DNA of 32,342 nucleotides from an uncultured Lachnospiraceae bacterium. GTDB lineage: Bacteria > Bacillota > Clostridia > Lachnospirales > Lachnospiraceae. The position numbers and the translations under genes are program-made. Positions within the stretch are counted from its first letter, which is position 1; each line of letters starts with the position of its first letter. The notes under the pieces were generated by a model, which made no database searches, was not told the DNA's origin, and saw only the letters and a program-made list of their open reading frames with translations. Positions 6,553 through 13,238 of the stretch are shown here, in pieces. The stretch covers positions 1 through 32,342 of the forward strand of contig UQAW01000038.1 of assembly GCA_900539175.1 (NCBI GenBank), in the 5' to 3' direction.

Positions 6553-7364
6553 AAAGATTAGGCCAATGGATAAAGGCAAAATGGAGGAAATTCTGGAGGG
6601 ATGATGAGTATGATCCTTGTGTGAAGCATTTGAGCCAGTCGGATAAAAGGGAACTGTGGTATGGAGCTTTTATGGTCTGCATGTCTGCTGTCGCCCTTTG
6701 CAGTTTCGTGATCGCTTTCAGTAACATCCGGGTGAGCCGCCAGAACAGCGAAGATATGGCAGAACTTATGGAAATGGTGGCTACTTATATGGGTTCTGCC
6801 ACAGAGGATGAATATGAGGGGATTGCAAAGACCATACGGCATGACCTGGTGTTTTCTGAATATGGACAGGAAATAGAGAACTATATCCGTTATATTCCCA
6901 ATACGGCAGATGGCTGCCGGACATGCGGAGAAGAGTTCCCGTCACAGGCGTATCTTGTGTGTACCAATACAGGGGAACTATATGAACTGGATTTATTTGA
7001 AAAAGGGGAGAATCCGGACACAGGTGAATATGGCTATACAAGCATGAGTTTTGGATATGATGAGGTAAGCCAGACAAGTCTGCATATCACAAAAACTCCG
7101 GGAAATAAGGAAGGAACTGTGACGGTGCAGAGGGGACGCGGGATTGTCAGCGTCCAGAGGATGAAATCGTTATTCTGTGATGACTGTATCCAGGAGATAT
7201 TAGAAACGGTTAAAAACCAGCTGGTAGAAGAGTTCGTGATCTTTGACGCAGGAGAACAGAAGTTTTACGCTGTGGATGACGGAAGTGTGCAGATCGGGGA
7301 TTATGAACTGCAGGTGGAGTATGACGAGGGAGATTATGAAATAGAAGTGCGGTATGCGAAATAG
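6549..7364 (+). CDS. Membrane-anchored protein of unknown function with two CxxC motifs
   Basis: I do not recognise a family. The 271-residue protein has a basic N terminus (MKRLGQWIKAKWRKFWR), one predicted transmembrane helix at about 38-58 (WYGAFMVCMSAVALCSFVIA), and a ~210-residue acidic domain. By the positive-inside rule that domain lies outside the membrane. It carries two CxxC pairs, CRTC (123-126) and CDDC (210-213), which could hold a metal or form disulfides. The ATG at 6549 is preferred over an upstream GTG at 6540 because it overlaps the stop of a leader ORF. The gene is divergent from an RHH regulator and has its own promoter with an operator dyad. An hsp20 gene with separate control follows. 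Confidence is high that it is a gene, low for any role. Confidence 0.75.
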   Translation: MKRLGQWIKAKWRKFWRDDEYDPCVKHLSQSDKRELWYGAFMVCMSAVALCSFVIAFSNIRVSRQNSEDMAELMEMVATYMGSATEDEYEGIAKTIRHDLVFSEYGQEIENYIRYIPNTADGCRTCGEEFPSQAYLVCTNTGELYELDLFEKGENPDTGEYGYTSMSFGYDEVSQTSLHITKTPGNKEGTVTVQRGRGIVSVQRMKSLFCDDCIQEILETVKNQLVEEFVIFDAGEQKFYAVDDGSVQIGDYELQVEYDEGDYEIEVRYAK

Positions 7365-7453
7365 GTGGGAAAAAGCATGGATATAAAAGCAGATAGTTTT
7401 TGGGTTAATTACATATGTGTGAATAACAGTTCACAGAAAATTCACAGAAATTA

Positions 7454-7480
7454 TTAGCACTCACTCTTGACGAGTGCTAA
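7454..7480. promoter_or_regulatory. CIRCE element (HrcA operator)
   Basis: TTAGCACTC (7454-7462), nine-base spacer, GAGTGCTAA (7472-7480). This is the exact consensus of the HrcA-binding CIRCE element that represses heat-shock genes in Firmicutes. It overlaps the -35 box of the hsp20 promoter. Confidence 0.97.
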
Positions 7481-7495
7481 TAAAAGTGCTATAAC
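7467..7495 (+). promoter_or_regulatory. hsp20 promoter overlapping CIRCE
   Basis: TTGACG (7467-7472), 17-bp spacer, TATAAC (7490-7495). The -35 box lies in the CIRCE spacer and right arm, so HrcA binding would exclude polymerase. The 5' leader is about 110 nt and contains a small hairpin GGAACC (7525-7530) / GGTTCC (7538-7543). Confidence 0.85.
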
Positions 7496-7612
7496 ACAGA
7501 TAGAACAAAGGAGAAGGAAAGAAAGGAACCAGAAAAGGGTTCCGGTTTCTTCCCAATCATCCCCAGTTCCAATTAACATGATGTTTTTAATTAGGAAAAG
7601 GAGCGATGACTT

Positions 7613-8089
7613 ATGATGACACCTAGTATTTTTGGAGAGAACTTATTTGACGATTTCTTTGATGACTTATTTGATTTCCCGTCCTTTGACGATAAGGCGA
7701 TGCGTAAAGCGGAGCGGAAACTGTATGGACGCCATGCGGCGAATATGATGAAGACCGATGTGCAGGAACATGACGACCACTATGAGGTGGACATTGATCT
7801 GCCAGGCTTTAAGAAAGACGAACTTTCCCTGGAACTGAAAGATGGCTATTTGGTAATCAGCGCAGCGAAGGGGTTTGACAAGGACGAGAAGGAAAAGAAA
7901 ACAGGCAGATTTGTCCGCCGGGAGCGTTATGCAGGCAGCATGAGCCGATCTTTCTATGTCGGCGAGGATGTAAAGCAGGAAGATATTCATGCGAAATATG
8001 AGAGCGGGGTATTGAAACTGAGCATTCCAAAGGCAGAAACAAGGAAGCCGGAGGTTGAAGAAAAGAAATATATTGCCATCGAGGGATAA
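7613..8089 (+). CDS. Hsp20/alpha-crystallin small heat-shock protein
   Basis: An ATP-independent chaperone that holds unfolding proteins in solution during stress. The 158-residue protein has the usual clostridial start (PSIFGENLFDDFFDDLFDFP), an alpha-crystallin domain from about residue 45 (TDVQEHDDHYEVDIDLPGF through RSFYVGEDV), the hallmark GVLKLSIPK motif, and a C-terminal I-x-I (YIAIEG) used for oligomer assembly. AAAAGGAG sits 9 bases before the ATG; a second ATG directly follows. It is transcribed alone from a CIRCE-controlled promoter and ends at a strong terminator, so HrcA rather than an operon partner should set its level. Confidence 0.96.
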   Translation: MMTPSIFGENLFDDFFDDLFDFPSFDDKAMRKAERKLYGRHAANMMKTDVQEHDDHYEVDIDLPGFKKDELSLELKDGYLVISAAKGFDKDEKEKKTGRFVRRERYAGSMSRSFYVGEDVKQEDIHAKYESGVLKLSIPKAETRKPEVEEKKYIAIEG

Positions 8090-8120
8090 CGGCACCTCTT
8101 AATATAAATTAAAACCAGGC

Positions 8121-8169
8121 AGCCCGGAGTTCGGTGCGGTGTGAAACCGTCCGGCTCCGGGCTTTTTTT
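8121..8169 (+). terminator. Terminator of hsp20
   Basis: Perfect arms AGCCCGGAG (8121-8129) and CTCCGGGCT (8155-8163), with inner pairing possible, followed by a run of T to 8169. Confidence 0.9.
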
Positions 8170-8197
8170 GTTTGTGGTAGGAAAAAAGCCTGACCTG

Positions 8198-8206
8198 TGG
8201 TAGAAT
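8198..8206 (+). promoter_or_regulatory. Possible extended -10 promoter for the DUF1810 gene
   Basis: TGGTAGAAT fits an extended -10 (TGnTATAAT with one change), 28 bases before the start codon. No good -35 box is seen. Confidence 0.35.
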
Positions 8207-8233
8207 AATGGCAAACAGAGGAGGCAACAGAGA

Positions 8234-8659
8234 ATGGATAACGATTTAGAACGATTTTTAATCGCACAGCAGACTTATTATCAAACTGCCTTGCAGGAGA
8301 TAAAATCCGGGAAGAAGCGCAGCCATTGGATGTGGTTTATTTTTCCGCAGATAGCGGGGCTTGGCCATAGTGAGACTGCCCGGTATTATGCTATTAAGAA
8401 TATGGAAGAAGCGAAAGCCTATATGGAAGATTACACGCTTGGGCGCAATCTCATAGAAATATCGGAGGCACTTCTGGAGATAAAATCCAATGATGCACTT
8501 GAGGTGATGGGCTGGCCGGACAATCTGAAACTGAAATCTTCCATGACGTTATTTGCCTTGGCAAAACCGGAATGTGAAGTATTTCAGAAGGTATTGGACA
8601 AGTTTTTCCACGGGGAACGGGATCAGAAAACCATAGAGATTTTACAGTTAGTGCATTAA
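8234..8659 (+). CDS. DUF1810 family protein
   Basis: A 141-residue protein matching the DUF1810 pattern: it opens LERFLIAQQTYYQTALQEIK, then has SHWMWFIFPQIAGLGHSETA, the most typical stretch of the family, followed by YAIKNMEEAKAYM and a VMGWPDNLKLKSSMTLF segment. The length is normal for the family. The biochemical function is not established. AGAGGAGG precedes the ATG. A larger gene starts 23 bases after the stop, on the same strand, so they are probably co-transcribed. Confidence 0.9.
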   Translation: MDNDLERFLIAQQTYYQTALQEIKSGKKRSHWMWFIFPQIAGLGHSETARYYAIKNMEEAKAYMEDYTLGRNLIEISEALLEIKSNDALEVMGWPDNLKLKSSMTLFALAKPECEVFQKVLDKFFHGERDQKTIEILQLVH

Positions 8660-8682
8660 TATTGAGAGGATGCGTGAGATTA

Positions 8683-9612
8683 ATGGCGGAAGAAACGAGA
8701 GTTTTATCATCGATAGAAATTAGAAATTTAATGTTAGATACTTTGGCATATGAAGCAGATGATATTGATTCTGAAGGAAAAACATTCAAGAAATATGGAT
8801 ATCAGGGAACACAATCAGATTTATATCGTCTAATGGAAGGGTTGGCAATAAAAAGGGGGCTGATAGAATCAGATATTCCTTTGCATGGAGCTGCGTGGGG
8901 CGGAAGTGGTCTTATGCTGCATGCGCATAGTACGACAAATTTCAGCTATAGCGACATACAAAATATTTATGAGCAGTTTCATTTATTGCTTAATCAGGGG
9001 ATTATAGCGCCTGGAGCCATAGGGAATTATGGTCCTAATTTACCAAGTTTTCATGTTACGCAATATGGACTTAAATGTTTAGAAGAACATGAAATACTGC
9101 CATATGATGTAGACGGATATTTTGAAAAGATTAAGAATATACCCAGTATCTCAGAATGGGTAAAGTTTTATATTAAAGAGGCGTTACAGTGTTACAATGC
9201 TAATTGCATGGAAGCGGCAGTAATAATGTTGGGGCTTTCCAGCGAAAAAATAATAGATGAACAAATAGATGCACTGTTAGGATATTTGTCCAGAAATTTC
9301 ACAAATGAGTATGCACAAATGCAAACAGAGATATCTAGTATTAGAATGGCATCTGCAAAATTCAGTTGTTATAAAAAGTATTTTGACCTAATAAAAAATA
9401 ACGTGCAGGATCAGCAATTTAAAGATATGTTGCCATCAGTTGATAGGGTGGCTTTCCAAGTATATGCGAATTTTACTAGAATAACGAGGAATGGACTGGC
9501 ACACCCGTCTGATACAAAGATGGAAAGAATTGAAGTCCTTATGATTTTCATTTCGTTCATAAAATTTTGTCAGACCCAATATGGATTTATAGATTTCTTT
9601 GTCAGCCATTAA
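8683..9612 (+). CDS. Uncharacterised protein with a C-terminal HEPN-like RxxxxH motif
   Basis: I do not recognise the full-length family. The 309-residue protein is soluble, with an N-terminal region (IRNLMLDTLAYEADDIDSEG onward) and a helical C-terminal half. Near the end it has TRITRNGLAHPSD, in which R269 and H274 are spaced as in HEPN domains (R-x4-6-H), followed by a helix. A second helix rich in Ala (EALQCYNANCMEAAVIMLG) precedes it, also as in HEPN folds. HEPN proteins are often RNases in toxin or defence systems, but many are not. The start is uncertain: ATG 8683 is chosen, with GTG 8674 and TTG 8662 also in frame. It is more AT-rich than its neighbours, which hints at transfer. Confidence 0.65.
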   Translation: MAEETRVLSSIEIRNLMLDTLAYEADDIDSEGKTFKKYGYQGTQSDLYRLMEGLAIKRGLIESDIPLHGAAWGGSGLMLHAHSTTNFSYSDIQNIYEQFHLLLNQGIIAPGAIGNYGPNLPSFHVTQYGLKCLEEHEILPYDVDGYFEKIKNIPSISEWVKFYIKEALQCYNANCMEAAVIMLGLSSEKIIDEQIDALLGYLSRNFTNEYAQMQTEISSIRMASAKFSCYKKYFDLIKNNVQDQQFKDMLPSVDRVAFQVYANFTRITRNGLAHPSDTKMERIEVLMIFISFIKFCQTQYGFIDFFVSH

Positions 9613-9650
9613 AGAAATTTTATGAATGTGGAAATCCTGTCAAATCAATA

Positions 9651-9860
9651 ATTTAACGATAGGGTGCATTTTCAACTCCAAGGGTGCAAATTTAACGATT
9701 CCTACTCTCAAAACGATAGTATCGTTAAACTTTTGCCTTCTTACTCACGAAAAAGGTACAATCCCTACTCGAAAAACGATAATAGCACCTACGAGGGTGC
9801 ATCCCATCATACAGAAAACGCCCTAACCATGGGCGTTTTCGCATATTCAAAAAACGATAG
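9651..9860. repeat. Cluster of short interspersed AACGATA / AGGGTGCA repeats
   Basis: This gene-free stretch holds five direct AACGAT copies (9655, 9691, 9712, 9775, 9853) and one inverted (TATCGTT, 9720-9726), plus three AGGGTGCA copies (9661, 9681, 9794). CCTACTCTCAAAACGATAG (9701-9719) recurs as CCTACTCGAAAAACGATAA (9764-9782). AACGATAGTATCGTT (9712-9726) is a dyad. The same core forms a long perfect inverted repeat at 13902-13946. The origin (decayed MITE, recombination site or protein-binding array) cannot be settled by eye. Confidence 0.6.
9814..9840. terminator. Perfect 10-bp hairpin, possible bidirectional terminator
   Basis: GAAAACGCCC (9814-9823) and GGGCGTTTTC (9831-9840) form a perfect stem with a 7-base loop. 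The stem ends in A/T tracts on both sides, as in bidirectional terminators, and it lies between an intact gene and a truncated one. Confidence 0.5.
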
Positions 9861-9868
9861 CTCCGATT

Positions 9869-10135
9869 TTGAAATTGTATCAATTTGATTACGCAATATG
9901 GTGGTATGATATGCCCCAGGCGTTGTACAGCTTTTTTGATGAATATGATTTCTCCGGTAAGACGATCATTCCGTTCAATGTCCACAATGGGAGCCGCTTC
10001 TCCGGGACTATTGATACGATCAAGGAACTGGAGCCGGATGCAACAGTAGTTGAAGATGGATTTACTGTCAGCGAGAGAGATGTAGCGGAAGCATCAGAGG
10101 ATGTTGCCGAATGGCTGGACGGACTTGGTTATTAA
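9869..10135 (+). pseudogene. 5'-truncated flavodoxin (C-terminal half only)
   Basis: The frame encodes the C-terminal half of a flavodoxin: WWYDMPQALYSFFDEYDFSG, then TIIPFNVHNGSRFSGT and IDTIKELEPDATV, ending VAEWLDGLGY. Complete flavodoxins of this type are about 150-170 residues and begin with a phosphate-binding loop for FMN, which is absent. Similarity begins about residue 9-11; the sequence before it is the repeat-rich segment. There is no ribosome binding site and only a TTG is available as a start. It is most likely a remnant left by a deletion or insertion. The intact iron-sulfur flavoprotein gene follows 16 bases later and may once have been its operon partner. Confidence 0.8.
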
Positions 10136-10151
10136 GAAAGGAGTGTTTGTA

Positions 10152-10787
10152 ATGAAAGTTCTTTTGGTAAACGGTAGCCCACATAAGGAAGGCTGTACCT
10201 ATACGGCCTTATGTGAAGTGGCGAATACGTTGAAACAGGAAGGAATTGAAACGGAGATTTTCTGGATTGGGAACAAGCCCATTGGCGGCTGCATTGCCTG
10301 CAAAGCCTGTACAAAAAGCGGAAAATGCGTTTTTGATGATGTGGTAAACAGGTTCCGGGAGAAAGCATATGAAGCGGACGGTTTTATCTTTGGCAGCCCG
10401 GTACATTATGCCGGAGCCAGCGGGAATATGACCGCATTTATGGATCGCCTGTTTTACTCTGAACTTGGCGGCAATGGCAATCGGGCGTTTTATATGAAGC
10501 CCGCTGCCGCAGTCGTTTCTGCCAGACGGGCCGGAACTACAGCAACTTTCGACCAGCTCAATAAATACTTTACCATTCAAGAGATGCCGGTGGTATCTTC
10601 CCGCTACTGGAATATGGTTCATGGGGCAAGTGCCGATCAGGTAAAACAGGATGCGGAAGGACTGTATACCATGCGGGTACTGGGAAGAAATATGGCGTAT
10701 CTGCTCCGCTGTCAGGAAGCGGCGAGAAAAGCGGGTGTTGCGCTGCCAAAGCAGGAAACGCCAGTTTTCACAAATTTTGTCCGATAA
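10152..10787 (+). CDS. Iron-sulfur flavoprotein (NADPH-dependent FMN reductase fold)
   Basis: A 211-residue electron-transfer flavoprotein. The N terminus, MKVLLVNGSPHKEGCTYTAL, is the flavodoxin-like FMN phosphate loop. Cysteines 47, 50, 53 and 59 (CIACKACTKSGKC) form the compact CX2CX2CX5C motif that binds a [4Fe-4S] cluster in archaeal and clostridial iron-sulfur flavoproteins. GSPVHYAGASGNMTAFMDR is the second flavin-contacting region. The ATG at 10152 is chosen for its AAGAAAGGAG site; the frame extends 51 bases further upstream into the truncated flavodoxin. It lies 22 bases upstream of a DUF4405 membrane protein, suggesting a cytoplasmic-to-membrane redox pair, which is inference. Physiological electron donor and acceptor are unknown. 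Confidence 0.9.
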   Translation: MKVLLVNGSPHKEGCTYTALCEVANTLKQEGIETEIFWIGNKPIGGCIACKACTKSGKCVFDDVVNRFREKAYEADGFIFGSPVHYAGASGNMTAFMDRLFYSELGGNGNRAFYMKPAAAVVSARRAGTTATFDQLNKYFTIQEMPVVSSRYWNMVHGASADQVKQDAEGLYTMRVLGRNMAYLLRCQEAARKAGVALPKQETPVFTNFVR

Positions 10788-10809
10788 AGCAGGAAAGGAG
10801 GTAGCTTAA

Positions 10810-11493
10810 ATGAAGCCCAAAATGATTGCGAAGATATGTGTGGATATCGGCATGACGATTGCCTTACTGTTGCTGATGCCCTATGAGTTGGTTGGACAGG
10901 CGGCTCATGAGTGGATCGGGATTGGAATTTTCATTCTTTTTATAGTTCACCATATCTTGAATGGGAAATGGGGCCGGAATACACTCAAAGGGAAATACAC
11001 GCCGTTACGAATCTGGCAGACCATATTGGTACTTCTGGTGTTAGCTGCTATGATTGGTTCCATGGTTAGCGGCATCATCCTTTCCCGTCATGCCCTTTCC
11101 TTCTTGCCGATCAGCGGCGGTCGTTCCTTTGCCAGAAGCCTGCACATGATTTCTGCTTACTGGGGCTTTGTATGGATGTCTCTCCATCTTGGGCTTCATT
11201 GGAGCATGATGATGGCAATGGCGAGGAAAGCTTTCCCAAAGGTATCTCCTGCCCGCACATGGGCGCTCCGGATTTTAAGCATGGTGATTGCGGTTTATGG
11301 TGCTTATGCCTTTGTAAAAAGGGATATTGCAGGCTATATGTTTTTGAGAATCCAGTTTGTATTCTTTGATTTTGAAGAACCGCTGATCTTCTTCCTGCTG
11401 GATTACATGGCAGCTATGGGGCTGTTCGTGTTTGTCGGCCATTATTTCGCAGAGTTTTTGAAACGCTGCAGCCGAAAGAGGAAAAGAACATGA
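10810..11493 (+). CDS. DUF4405-type membrane protein, possible b-type cytochrome
   Basis: A 227-residue protein with about six transmembrane helices (for example ICVDIGMTIALLLLMPYEL, IGIGIFILFIVHHILNG, IWQTILVLLVLAAMIGSMVS). Histidines inside or next to helices (VHHILNG, RSLHMISAYWGFVWMSLHLG, LHWSMM) are placed as heme ligands would be in four-helix cytochrome b folds; DUF4405 proteins are thought to be of this type. GGAAAGGAGG precedes the ATG. It sits between the iron-sulfur flavoprotein and a small membrane protein whose ATG overlaps its TGA by 4 bases. A membrane redox role is likely but not proven. Confidence 0.78.
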   Translation: MKPKMIAKICVDIGMTIALLLLMPYELVGQAAHEWIGIGIFILFIVHHILNGKWGRNTLKGKYTPLRIWQTILVLLVLAAMIGSMVSGIILSRHALSFLPISGGRSFARSLHMISAYWGFVWMSLHLGLHWSMMMAMARKAFPKVSPARTWALRILSMVIAVYGAYAFVKRDIAGYMFLRIQFVFFDFEEPLIFFLLDYMAAMGLFVFVGHYFAEFLKRCSRKRKRT

Positions 11494-11732
11494 GGCGGAA
11501 ATCTAACCGACTGGTACTGATCCTATCGGGTATTATTGTAACGGTTCTCATTGCGACCAGTCTGATTATCGTCCTCTTTTTCCCAGAACTGCTCCCGTTC
11601 AGGGCAGACGCTCAGAGCGAGGCAACAACTGAAATTAAGCTGGAGGATACGACTGTCCAGTTGGACAGCAGTATGATGCTGTACCTGGGTTCTGTGGGAA
11701 AAGGTCTGGAAATTCTGCAAACGATTTTATAA
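11490..11732 (+). CDS. Small single-pass membrane protein
   Basis: An 80-residue protein with a basic start (MRRKSNR), one transmembrane helix or uncleaved signal (LVLILSGIIVTVLIATSLII) and a ~45-residue acidic tail ending GSVGKGLEILQTIL. Its ATG overlaps the stop of the DUF4405 gene (ATGA), so it belongs to that unit. I do not recognise it. The abrupt end could mean that it is a truncated form of a longer exported protein, for instance an FMN-binding-type protein, but nothing in it proves this. Confidence 0.65.
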   Translation: MRRKSNRLVLILSGIIVTVLIATSLIIVLFFPELLPFRADAQSEATTEIKLEDTTVQLDSSMMLYLGSVGKGLEILQTIL

Positions 11733-11736
11733 CCTA

Positions 11737-11766
11737 TTGACAAAAGCAGGGAAAAAGAGGTATACT
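11737..11766 (+). promoter_or_regulatory. Promoter of the HMA-ZIP metal genes
   Basis: TTGACA (11737-11742), 18-bp spacer, TATACT (11761-11766), starting 5 bases after the preceding stop codon. Confidence 0.85.
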
Positions 11767-11775
11767 GACAAATGA

Positions 11776-11837
11776 GTTAGCGGCTACTAACACAAAGCAG
11801 CCGCTTTTATTAGCAATTCAGGTCAGTCAATGCTAAC
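11776..11837 (+). promoter_or_regulatory. Leader with competing hairpins before the metal genes
   Basis: AGCGGCT (11779-11785) and AGCCGCT (11799-11805) form a hairpin followed by TTTTATT, which resembles a terminator directly after the expected transcription start. GTTAG (11776) / CTAAC (11787) is a small dyad in the same place, and TTAGCA (11810-11815) / TGCTAA (11831-11836) is a second stem. GTTAG can also pair with CTAAC at 11833-11837, so the stems compete. This could be an attenuator or an operator; I recognise no known riboswitch. Confidence 0.45.
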
Positions 11838-11868
11838 TGTTATTATCTGAGAAGACGGAGGGAATTTT

Positions 11869-12126
11869 ATGGTGAGGATTACAGCCCATGTAGAGGGTAT
11901 GGTCTGTGGTATGTGCGAGGCACATATCAACGAGGCAGTCAGGAATGCGTTCCGGGTAAAAAAGATAACAAGCTCGCATACAAAAAAGCAGACGGTTATT
12001 CTTGCAGAGCAGGACATCCCGGAGCAGGAACTGAAAAGCGTGGTTGCAAAAGCAGGTTACGATGTCATATCCGTAAACAGCCAGCCATATGAGAAAAAAG
12101 GGCTGTTCTCTGCATTCAGGGGGTGA
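11869..12126 (+). CDS. Heavy-metal-associated (HMA) domain protein
   Basis: An 85-residue protein related to CopZ-type metallochaperones. The metal site is GMVCGMC with Cys13 and Cys16 in a CxxC loop; the following helix and strands (EAHINEAVRNAF, then VILAEQDIPEQELKSVVAKA and GYDVISVN) fit the ferredoxin-like HMA fold. The last ~15 residues (YEKKGLFSAFRG) are an extra tail. GGAGGG precedes the ATG. The ZIP transporter gene begins 4 bases after the stop, so the pair is co-transcribed and probably handles the same metal, with the chaperone on the cytoplasmic side. Which metal is not clear: CxxC sites commonly bind Cu(I), Zn or Cd. Confidence 0.85.
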   Translation: MVRITAHVEGMVCGMCEAHINEAVRNAFRVKKITSSHTKKQTVILAEQDIPEQELKSVVAKAGYDVISVNSQPYEKKGLFSAFRG

Positions 12127-12130
12127 CATC

Positions 12131-12913
12131 ATGCAGATGGAAGTGTTACAGGGCATCCTGATCCCGTTTCTTGGGACAACGCTTGGTTCTGCCTGTGTGC
12201 TGTTCATGAAGAAAAGCTTAAATCCTATGCTACAGAGGGCACTGACCGGATTTGCCGCAGGTGTCATGGTGGCGGCTTCTATATGGAGCCTGTTAATACC
12301 TGCTATGGAGCAGTCGCAGTCTATGGGACAGTGGGCGTTCGTGCCTGCGGCGGTCGGATTCTGGCTTGGCATCCTGTTCCTGCTGGTTTTAGACCGGACC
12401 GTGCCACATCTGCATATGAACAGCAACAAGGCGGAAGGACCGGAAAGCAGCCTGCAGAAGACCACCATGCTGGTGCTTGCGGTGACGCTCCACAACCTGC
12501 CGGAAGGCATGGCGGTGGGTGTAGTCTATGCCGGATGGCTTTCTGGGGATTCTGGCATCACGATCACAGGTGCGCTGGCTCTTTCCATCGGGATCGCCAT
12601 ACAAAACTTCCCGGAAGGTGCAATCATCTCCATGCCCCTGCGGGCGGAGGGCGTCAGCAAGGGAAAAGCGTTCCTTTCCGGTGCGCTTTCCGGTGCTGTG
12701 GAGCCGGTGGGCGCGGCGCTGACCATACTCGCGGCGGGATTTGTGGTTCCGCTCCTGCCGTATCTTTTAAGTTTTGCGGCCGGAGCCATGGTCTATGTGG
12801 TAGTGGAGGAACTGGTCCCCGAGATGTCGGCGGGGAAGCACTCCAACGTGGGAACTGTCTTGTTTGCGGCAGGTTTTACGGTCATGATGGCGCTGGATGT
12901 GGCGCTGGGATAG
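12131..12913 (+). CDS. ZIP family metal transporter (GufA/ZupT-like)
   Basis: A 260-residue membrane protein that should import Zn2+ or related divalent metals into the cytoplasm. Eight hydrophobic segments can be traced. The metal-binding helices are clear: VTLHNLPEGMAVGVVYAG in helix 4 and IAIQNFPEGAIISMPL in helix 5, the family's HN-x-PEG and QN-x-PEG signatures. The His-containing loop VPHLHMNSNKAEG lies between helices 3 and 4. The ATG at 12131 is chosen because GGGGGTGA precedes it; an in-frame extension upstream overlaps the HMA gene and is unlikely. A small hydrophobic protein follows after 12 bases. The leader hairpins upstream of the HMA gene probably control this gene as well. Confidence 0.92.
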   Translation: MQMEVLQGILIPFLGTTLGSACVLFMKKSLNPMLQRALTGFAAGVMVAASIWSLLIPAMEQSQSMGQWAFVPAAVGFWLGILFLLVLDRTVPHLHMNSNKAEGPESSLQKTTMLVLAVTLHNLPEGMAVGVVYAGWLSGDSGITITGALALSIGIAIQNFPEGAIISMPLRAEGVSKGKAFLSGALSGAVEPVGAALTILAAGFVVPLLPYLLSFAAGAMVYVVVEELVPEMSAGKHSNVGTVLFAAGFTVMMALDVALG

Positions 12914-12925
12914 GAGAAATGTCTT

Positions 12926-13111
12926 TTGCGTGGATTTGGGATGTTAGCTCTTGGCGGTATTACAGGAATTCTGACTGCATTTTCTGGACTACTTTGCAGG
13001 GTTCTTATTGTGGATGCAGCAGATATTGTTTCCCTGATTATCATGCTTGGCGGTGCAATACTTTGTGCTGTGTTTGCCGGACTTTTATACAAGGGATATC
13101 ACAGAGTTTAA
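12926..13111 (+). CDS. Small hydrophobic protein, unknown
   Basis: A 61-residue protein made of two transmembrane segments (FGMLALGGITGILTAFSGLL and IVSLIIMLGGAILCAVFAGL) and a short basic tail (YKGYHRV). It starts at a TTG (12926) with GGAG 8 bases upstream; an ATG at 12941 is the alternative. It follows the ZIP gene after 12 bases on the same strand. No family is recognised. It may be a transporter accessory peptide or a remnant of a larger membrane protein. Confidence 0.5.
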   Translation: MRGFGMLALGGITGILTAFSGLLCRVLIVDAADIVSLIIMLGGAILCAVFAGLLYKGYHRV

Positions 13112-13238
13112 AGCCGTGTGAATATAGTCGTTATGCTCATAAAGCGTCAATTGTATATTGAAAGGCAGTGAAAAGGAAACACCTTCGGGAGTTGTTGCTT
13201 CAATGGAAGGAGAAAAACTATATTTCCGGGAAGGAAGA

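Noticed and set aside
9651..9860. A CRISPR array
   Set aside because: The repeats are short, unequal and irregularly spaced, there are no uniform spacers and no cas genes.
9626..9888. Two overlapping short frames across the repeat cluster
   Set aside because: Their residues only translate the AACGATA/AGGGTGCA repeats; no start signals.
11776..11837. A known metal riboswitch (NiCo or yybP-ykoY)
   Set aside because: I could not find the conserved core sequences of either class; only competing simple stems are visible.
12283..13161. Long open frame overlapping the ZIP gene (292 codons)
   Set aside because: It is a shadow frame: composition is Cys/Gly/His-rich with no family pattern, while the other frame is a clear ZIP transporter with its signature motifs.
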